Assembly (NCBI GenBank): GCA_027730885.1
Contig: JAQCHM010000026.1
Span: forward strand, 1-16,303
Reading direction: 5' to 3'
Length of the DNA: 16,303 nt
From: Actinomycetota bacterium
GTDB lineage: Bacteria; Actinomycetota; Acidimicrobiia; Acidimicrobiales; SZUA-35
Shown: in pieces, positions 13,441 through 16,303 of the stretch
Numbering within the stretch: position 1 is the stretch's first letter
Layout of the letters: every line of letters starts with the position of its first letter
Notes under the pieces: generated by a model
What the model was told of the DNA's origin: nothing
Database searches by the model: none
The model's input: only the letters and a program-made list of their open reading frames with translations
Position numbers and translations under genes: made by a program

Positions 13441-14649
13441 CTAGTGCTGGCGCTTGACCAGCACACCATCCTCGTAGAGCCGGCCGATCCGGTCGGTGTC
13501 ATAGCCGAGGAAGTCGGCCAGAACCGCGTCGTTGTCCTCGCCGAGCGCGTGGGTCACCAGGTCAAGCTCGGGTGGAGCGTCGGAGAACTTGATGGGGAAT
13601 CCGGGCACGGTGATCTCGCCGATCAGGGGATCGGGAACCTGGCGCACGGCCCGACGCTCGACGAAGAACGGGTGATTGACCGCGTCCGTCGGGTCGAGCA
13701 CTGCCGCTGACGGCACCCGGAACTGGTCAAGGCGCTCGAGGACCTCGGCATCGGTGGCGAAGCTCTGCATCCATTCCTCGATCTCGGCGGTCATGGCCGC
13801 TCGATTTTCGAGCCGGGCCATGGCCTCACCGAAACGCGGGTCGTCAGCAAAGTCAGGCCGATCCATCGCCGCCCAGAGATAGCCGATCTGGTTCTGCGTG
13901 CAGAGGATGGCGATGTACCCCTGCGGTGCCTTGAACGCCCCGGCCGGCGACAGGGCGGCGTAGTGGGCGCCGTGGCGTTCGGCCTTGTACTCAGGATCCA
14001 TCGACCCACTGTGGACCGCAAGCTCCTGCATGTGGAACAGGGCCTCGACCATCGAGATGTCGATGTGACAGCCCACACCGGTCCTCTCCCGGCGGTACAG
14101 CGCGTACCCCAAACCGGCGAAGGCGTGGAACCCGGCATTGTTGTCACCGAGCGCGATCCCCGTCGGGGTCGGCGGACCATCCGGCGATCCGGTGACATGC
14201 ATCAGTCCCGAGTAGGCCTGGGCGATGAAGTCGAATGCGGTCTTGTGCTTCATCGGTCCGGTCTGACCGAAGCCGGAGATCGAAGCCATGATGAGCCGGG
14301 GATTGACGGCCGACAGGTCGGTCCAACCGAGCCCTCGTCGGCCCATCACGCCCGCGCTGTAGTTCTCGACGACGACGTCGACGAGGGGAACCAACTCCTT
14401 GACCAGTGCAACCCCTTCGGGACGCGTGACATCAACACAGATACTGCGCTTGCCCCGGTTCTGCTGCACGTAACCGCCGGAGCGCTTGTTCCTGCGCGGG
14501 ACCCCGGAACGTTGAGGATCACCGAACGGTGGAATCTCGACCTTGATGACATCGGCACCCATCTCGGTCAAGAGTCGGGTGCACGCCGGCCCCGCCAGGT
14601 ACTGCGTGAAGTCCAGCACCGTGATGCCGGACAAGTAGGGATCGCTCAC
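13441..14649 (-). CDS. CaiB/BaiF (class III) CoA-transferase
   Basis: I start this gene at GTG 14649 (402 aa), because GGAG lies seven bases upstream and the protein then begins MSDPYLSGITVLDFTQYLAG as the family does; an in-frame start at 14724 would add 25 cysteine-rich residues overlapping the upstream gene. Signatures are AGPACTRLLTEMGADVIKVE, NRGKRSICVDV (64-74), ISGFGQTGP and the catalytic D169 in GIALGDNNAG. The C-terminus PGFPIKFSDAPPELD with a following ALGEDNDAVL fits the group that includes succinyl-CoA and racemase-like enzymes. It follows the other CoA-transferase by 31 bp and precedes the truncated hydrolase by 5 bp, so these form one operon. The acids used are unknown. Confidence 0.92.
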   Translation of the reverse strand: MSDPYLSGITVLDFTQYLAGPACTRLLTEMGADVIKVEIPPFGDPQRSGVPRRNKRSGGYVQQNRGKRSICVDVTRPEGVALVKELVPLVDVVVENYSAGVMGRRGLGWTDLSAVNPRLIMASISGFGQTGPMKHKTAFDFIAQAYSGLMHVTGSPDGPPTPTGIALGDNNAGFHAFAGLGYALYRRERTGVGCHIDISMVEALFHMQELAVHSGSMDPEYKAERHGAHYAALSPAGAFKAPQGYIAILCTQNQIGYLWAAMDRPDFADDPRFGEAMARLENRAAMTAEIEEWMQSFATDAEVLERLDQFRVPSAAVLDPTDAVNHPFFVERRAVRQVPDPLIGEITVPGFPIKFSDAPPELDLVTHALGEDNDAVLADFLGYDTDRIGRLYEDGVLVKRQH

Positions 14650-14680
14650 CGAAATTCTCCAATCATTCGGACAACACCGT

Positions 14681-15922
14681 TCACCACACGACACCGTCTG
14701 CTTTGAACTGCAGGATCTGCTCATCGTCGTAACCCAGCTCGGTCAGGACGGCGTCGGTGTGCTCGCCATACTGCGCGGCGCGCCCGCGAGCACCCCGCCA
14801 ACCATCGACGTCGAACGGCGAAGGGGGCCCCACGAACCCGTCGTCGAAGGACACGAGATACTCGTTGGCCAACACGTGTTCGTCGGTGGCCAATTGCTCG
14901 ATTCGGTTGACCGGCGCCACCCAGATCCCGGCGGCCCGCAGGAGCTCCCACCAGTGATGAGTCGTCTGTTGTCGCAAGTGGGCCGCCATCAGCGGGCGGA
15001 ACTCGTCCCGATTCGCCAGCACCCTGCCGAATGTCGCAAATCTCGGGTCGTCCATCAGGTGGGCCAACCCCGCGGCCCTGGCAATCGTCGGCCACTGCGG
15101 TGACATGAGAACGGCGACGGCGATCCAGCCGTCGGCGGTCTGGTAGATCGTGAACAACGGATTGGACGTGCGGTCGTGGTTGAACGGCTCGACCCGCTTC
15201 CCCACGTTGGCGGCTATGCCGATGCTCTGGAGCTGCAGCCAGATGAGGGCCTGCACCTGTGACGTCCCCACGACACAACCCTTGCCGGTCCTGGCCCGCT
15301 TCAGCAGCCCGGCCATGACCCCGGACGCCATGTTGGTCCCCGTGAGAATGTCGCTCATCGATCCCGGCGGATAGTTGGGAGCCTCGCCCTGCGACGTGAT
15401 GTCCATGAACCCGCCGTACGCCATCCCGACGGTGTCCTGGCACGGATCGTCGGCCAGCGGGCCCCGCATGCCGAAACCCGCGCCTCGGCAGTACACCAGA
15501 CCGGGATTTACCCCGTGCAAGGTCTCCGGGTCCGCGCCGATCCAGGCCAGCCCGGCCTCACGGAGGTTCGAGATGAAGACGTCGGCCCCAGCGATGAGCT
15601 TGTGGAAGATGGGGCGCCCGGCCTCGGACTGGATGTCGAGGGTCAACGCTCGCTTGTTCCGGTTGAGCGAGGCGTACATCCACTCCCTGCCTCGGTCGTC
15701 GAAGGCCACACCGAACGCGCTCTGGAAATTCCGCATGTAGTCGGCCTGATCAACCTGTTCGATCTTGACCACATCGGCGCCGAGGCTGGCGAGTGTCAGA
15801 CCTGCGACGGGCCCTTGCACGTACATCGAGAGCTCGACGACGCGAATGCCCGCAAGCGGTGCCTCCACGTCGATGCCCTCATGCTCGACTGCCTTTTGGT
15901 CCACGCCCCAATCTCTCATCAT
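14681..15922 (-). CDS. CaiB/BaiF (class III) CoA-transferase
   Basis: The product is up to 413 aa. Family features are PLAGIRVVELSMYVQGPVAG, SLGADVVKIEQVD, NRNKRALTLDI (88-98), GAGFGMRGP and the catalytic D191 in PGSMSDILTGTNMASG. The C-terminal YGEHTDAVLTELGYDDEQIL is also typical. The start is uncertain. ATG at 15922 (or the adjacent ATG at 15919) has no ribosome binding site, whereas GTG at 15868 has GAGGG upstream and would begin directly at EAPLAGIRVVEL. It is the first gene of a tandem pair of CoA-transferases with clearly different sequences, so the two may form a heteromeric enzyme or act on different acids. It is divergent from a dienelactone-hydrolase-like gene across 80 bp. Confidence 0.92.
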   Translation of the reverse strand: MMRDWGVDQKAVEHEGIDVEAPLAGIRVVELSMYVQGPVAGLTLASLGADVVKIEQVDQADYMRNFQSAFGVAFDDRGREWMYASLNRNKRALTLDIQSEAGRPIFHKLIAGADVFISNLREAGLAWIGADPETLHGVNPGLVYCRGAGFGMRGPLADDPCQDTVGMAYGGFMDITSQGEAPNYPPGSMSDILTGTNMASGVMAGLLKRARTGKGCVVGTSQVQALIWLQLQSIGIAANVGKRVEPFNHDRTSNPLFTIYQTADGWIAVAVLMSPQWPTIARAAGLAHLMDDPRFATFGRVLANRDEFRPLMAAHLRQQTTHHWWELLRAAGIWVAPVNRIEQLATDEHVLANEYLVSFDDGFVGPPSPFDVDGWRGARGRAAQYGEHTDAVLTELGYDDEQILQFKADGVVW

Positions 15923-15990
15923 TGGTTGCCGACCGGCGAATTCGATCGGGGCGGTGGACGCCCTTCGGGGACCAGGTCGGAGTCGACCGC

Positions 15991-15996
15991 TAAAGT
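15991..15996 (+). promoter_or_regulatory. -10-like box of a probable leaderless dienelactone-hydrolase-like transcript
   Basis: TAAAGT ends six bases before the ATG at 16003, with no ribosome binding site between. Confidence 0.45.
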
Positions 15997-16002
15997 GCGG
16001 AC

Positions 16003-16303
16003 ATGATCGAACGAGAACTCGACATCACCACGCCCGAGGGCGAGATGAAGACCTTCATCTTCCACCCGGAGCACGACGGACCGCATCCGGTCGTCCTCTA
16101 CTTGATGGATGCTCCCAGCATTCGACCCGCGCTCAAGGACATGGCGTCCAGGCTGGCCACCGCCGGGTACTACGTGATGCTGCCGTACCTGTTTTACAGA
16201 GGAGGCCCCTTCCGGGAATTCGGCCAGAGTGACGAGGACATGCACGCTCGACGAGAGCTCATGGGAGCGGTCACGCCGACTAACATCGTGACCGATGCCC
16301 AGT
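16003..16303 (+). CDS. Dienelactone hydrolase family protein, N-terminal part
   Basis: The first 100 codons are present and the gene leaves the right edge. The protein begins MIERELDITTPEGEMKTFIF and continues HPVVLYLMDAPSIRPALKDM, then ASRLATAGYYVMLPYLFYRG and GPFREFG. This is the usual opening of cytoplasmic dienelactone-hydrolase-type alpha/beta hydrolases (TPDG/TPEG-type strand, PxVVLxMDA-type oxyanion strand, MAxRLAxxGYxVxxPxLxYR). The nucleophile, expected near residue 120-130, lies outside the window. ATG at 16003 is preceded by a TAAAGT box six bases away. It is divergent from the CoA-transferase pair, so they may share a regulatory region. The reaction is probably ester or lactone hydrolysis; the substrate is unknown. 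Confidence 0.85.
   Translation, partial: MIERELDITTPEGEMKTFIFHPEHDGPHPVVLYLMDAPSIRPALKDMASRLATAGYYVMLPYLFYRGGPFREFGQSDEDMHARRELMGAVTPTNIVTDAQ

Noticed and set aside
14650..14724. 25-residue N-terminal extension of the second CoA-transferase
   Set aside because: It is cysteine-rich, unlike the family, overlaps the upstream gene, and a well-placed GGAG supports GTG at 14649.

Overview
This 16.3 kb window comes from a high-GC actinobacterial chromosome. Gene content rich in acyl-CoA metabolism (three CaiB/BaiF CoA-transferases, a PaaG-like crotonase, an SDR, metallo-beta-lactamase-fold hydrolases), GTG starts and several TANNNT boxes 6-7 nt before start codons (a leaderless-transcript layout) fit Actinomycetota. 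Acidimicrobiia is my best guess, from overall impression only.

Layout. Bases 1-1727 (minus) hold pheA (prephenate dehydratase) and an overlapping downstream sucrase/ferredoxin-like gene that runs off the left edge. A 23-bp palindromic intergenic region separates pheA from a divergent ETHE1-like MBL hydrolase (1751-2464). A coiled-coil gene (2517-3041) follows; its probable acidic C-terminal extension lies in a second frame after a C6 run and is cut at 3132 by an intact ISAzo13-type insertion sequence (3133-4421). Next is a minus-strand phytanoyl-CoA dioxygenase-like gene (4474-5665), broken by six perfect copies of an 8-bp repeat that put its two halves out of frame. A hormone-sensitive-lipase-type esterase (5795-6784) and an SDR (6876-7655) follow on plus.

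Bases 7656-8712 are a scar zone: a nested hairpin, the start of a small ORF with an ArsR-like CC motif, the end of an IS21-type element with an istB 3' remnant, the 3' third of an amidohydrolase, a G-quadruplex motif and a 15-bp inverted repeat. An intact PaaG-like crotonase (8713-9510) comes next and meets a convergent alpha/beta hydrolase at a bidirectional hairpin.

From 9580 to 15922 everything is on minus: alpha/beta hydrolase, CoA-transferase, MBL hydrolase, a truncated alpha/beta hydrolase joined to an unrelated coiled-coil C-terminus, and two further CoA-transferases in tandem. A dienelactone-hydrolase-like gene starts divergently at 16003 and leaves the right edge. The intact genes suggest CoA activation, isomerisation, dehydrogenation and hydrolysis of unidentified organic acids. 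The most unusual element is the 8-bp repeat in the dioxygenase gene, which has the form of a phase-variable switch but could also mark a decaying pseudogene.
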